6,330 nucleotides of DNA, taken from Chlamydiota bacterium (GTDB lineage Bacteria > Chlamydiota > Chlamydiia > Chlamydiales > Criblamydiaceae). The position numbers and the translations under genes were made by a program. The number at the start of each line of letters is the position of its first letter. The first letter of the stretch is position 1. The notes under the pieces are model-generated. The model had not been told where the DNA came from, ran no database searches, and saw only the letters and a program-made list of their open reading frames with translations. Shown in pieces: positions 6,141 to 6,330 of this stretch. The stretch covers positions 1 through 6,330 of the forward strand of contig JAJFMC010000340.1 in assembly GCA_021772365.1 (NCBI GenBank). The letters are read 5' to 3'.

Positions 6141-6296
6141 TTACAACAACACTGAGTCCCTAATAGCTACCTTTCGGTAGTTCCAGTAGGTTCCAGGTTT
6201 TTTTTTATCCTCGATATAGGCGAAACAATAACCTGGGTGATTTAGGGTCATCTGTGCACGGTACTTAACTTTTGTCTGAGGATTGCGGATATGGAC
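6141..6296 (-). pseudogene. Possible minus-strand coding remnant or very small ORF
   Basis: This minus-strand frame is open for 51 codons between an in-frame TAA ending at 6297 and the TAA at 6141. The first ATG is at 6251, giving a 36-residue peptide that starts MTLNHPGYCFAYIEDKKKPG and is Tyr/Lys-rich, with a protein-like composition. The ATG has no good Shine-Dalgarno. The preceding codons also look coding (VKYRAQ before the Met). A different minus frame is open from the window edge (6330) to 6265 and reads VEIVVSPYPQSSDKS at its end, so a frameshifted, decayed gene entering from the right is possible. The run of nine A (6198-6206 on this strand) is a slippage-prone site. This is weak evidence and chance is quite possible. 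Confidence 0.22.
6167..6206 (+). terminator. Possible terminator of the 91-residue protein gene
   Basis: A short hairpin (ctacc at 6167-6171, ggtag at 6176-6180) is followed 17 bases later by nine T residues (6198-6206). The distance between stem and T tract is longer than in standard intrinsic terminators, and no better stem directly abuts the T run. It is the only terminator-like feature after this gene, so the call is tentative. It overlaps the possible minus-strand coding remnant. Confidence 0.25.
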
Positions 6297-6305
6297 TTAC
6301 CACAA

Positions 6306-6320
6306 TTTCAACTTTTTTTG
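6306..6320 (+). repeat. Fourth copy of the TTTCAACT repeat core
   Basis: tttcaactttttttg is a 15-base exact match to 4968-4982, the centre and inner right arm of the 44-bp palindrome. It sits near the window edge and the rest of the element, if any, is not visible or has diverged. Confidence 0.45.
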
Positions 6321-6330
6321 GGTTTTCAAG

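Noticed and set aside
6115..6240. Structured RNA gene (tRNA or small RNA) after the 91-residue protein gene
   Set aside because: The small hairpin and the ccaggtt/aacctgg pairing (6193-6199, 6230-6236) do not make a cloverleaf or any known RNA; a coding remnant on the other strand explains the non-random look equally well.
6291..6330. Start of a plus-strand gene (MDLPQFQLFLGFQ...) running off the window
   Set aside because: Only 13 codons are visible, the GAGG upstream is about 10 bases away, and the stretch includes the repeat core; not enough to call a gene.

Overview
The window looks like a piece of a bacterial chromosome, most probably from an environmental (Parachlamydiales-type) member of the Chlamydiae. 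The basis is indirect. It holds an adjacent second-type topoisomerase pair (parE then parC, of the Bacteroidetes/Chlamydiae-like kind). It also holds lineage-restricted genes whose style recalls environmental chlamydiae: a TPR protein, a small membrane protein and a small charged protein. The DNA is moderately AT-rich, and there are intergenic palindromic repeats. The phylum call is inference; a protein search would settle it.

Layout. (1) Positions 1-3155 hold a tightly packed plus-strand operon: the 3' part of parE (cut by the window edge), complete parC, and recX. Spacing is 1 bp between parE and parC, and parC/recX overlap in ATGA. (2) Positions 3156-3401 are intergenic and almost filled by a 158-bp inverted-repeat element with perfect 18-bp ends, followed by a probable promoter and a strong Shine-Dalgarno. 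(3) Positions 3402-4934 encode a 510-residue TPR protein. The true start is 21 bases downstream of the longest open frame. (4) Positions 4935-5189 lie between convergent genes and hold a 44-bp palindrome related to the first repeat plus a second, unrelated 121-bp inverted-repeat element. (5) Positions 5190-5633, minus strand, encode a 147-residue multi-pass membrane protein of unknown function. (6) Positions 5634-5838 are an AT-rich divergent intergenic region with a good sigma70-type promoter for the next gene. (7) Positions 5839-6114 encode a 91-residue protein with a disordered acidic N-terminus and a basic helical C-terminus. (8) Positions 6115-6330 have no secure gene, but hold a possible minus-strand coding remnant, a T9 tract and another copy of the repeat core.

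How the parts relate. ParE and ParC form the two halves of a type IIA topoisomerase (A2B2 heterotetramer) that decatenates or relaxes DNA. RecX, co-transcribed with them, is expected to modulate RecA filaments, so the operon joins topology and recombination control. The TPR, membrane and small proteins are separate transcription units of unknown role. The most unusual content is in the intergenic DNA: a small repeat family whose core (TTCAACT followed by A/T-rich bases) recurs in the same orientation in four places, two of them with the 16-bp GAGGGAATTGCAAAAA arm. Apart from this repeat family I see no clearly novel biological system.
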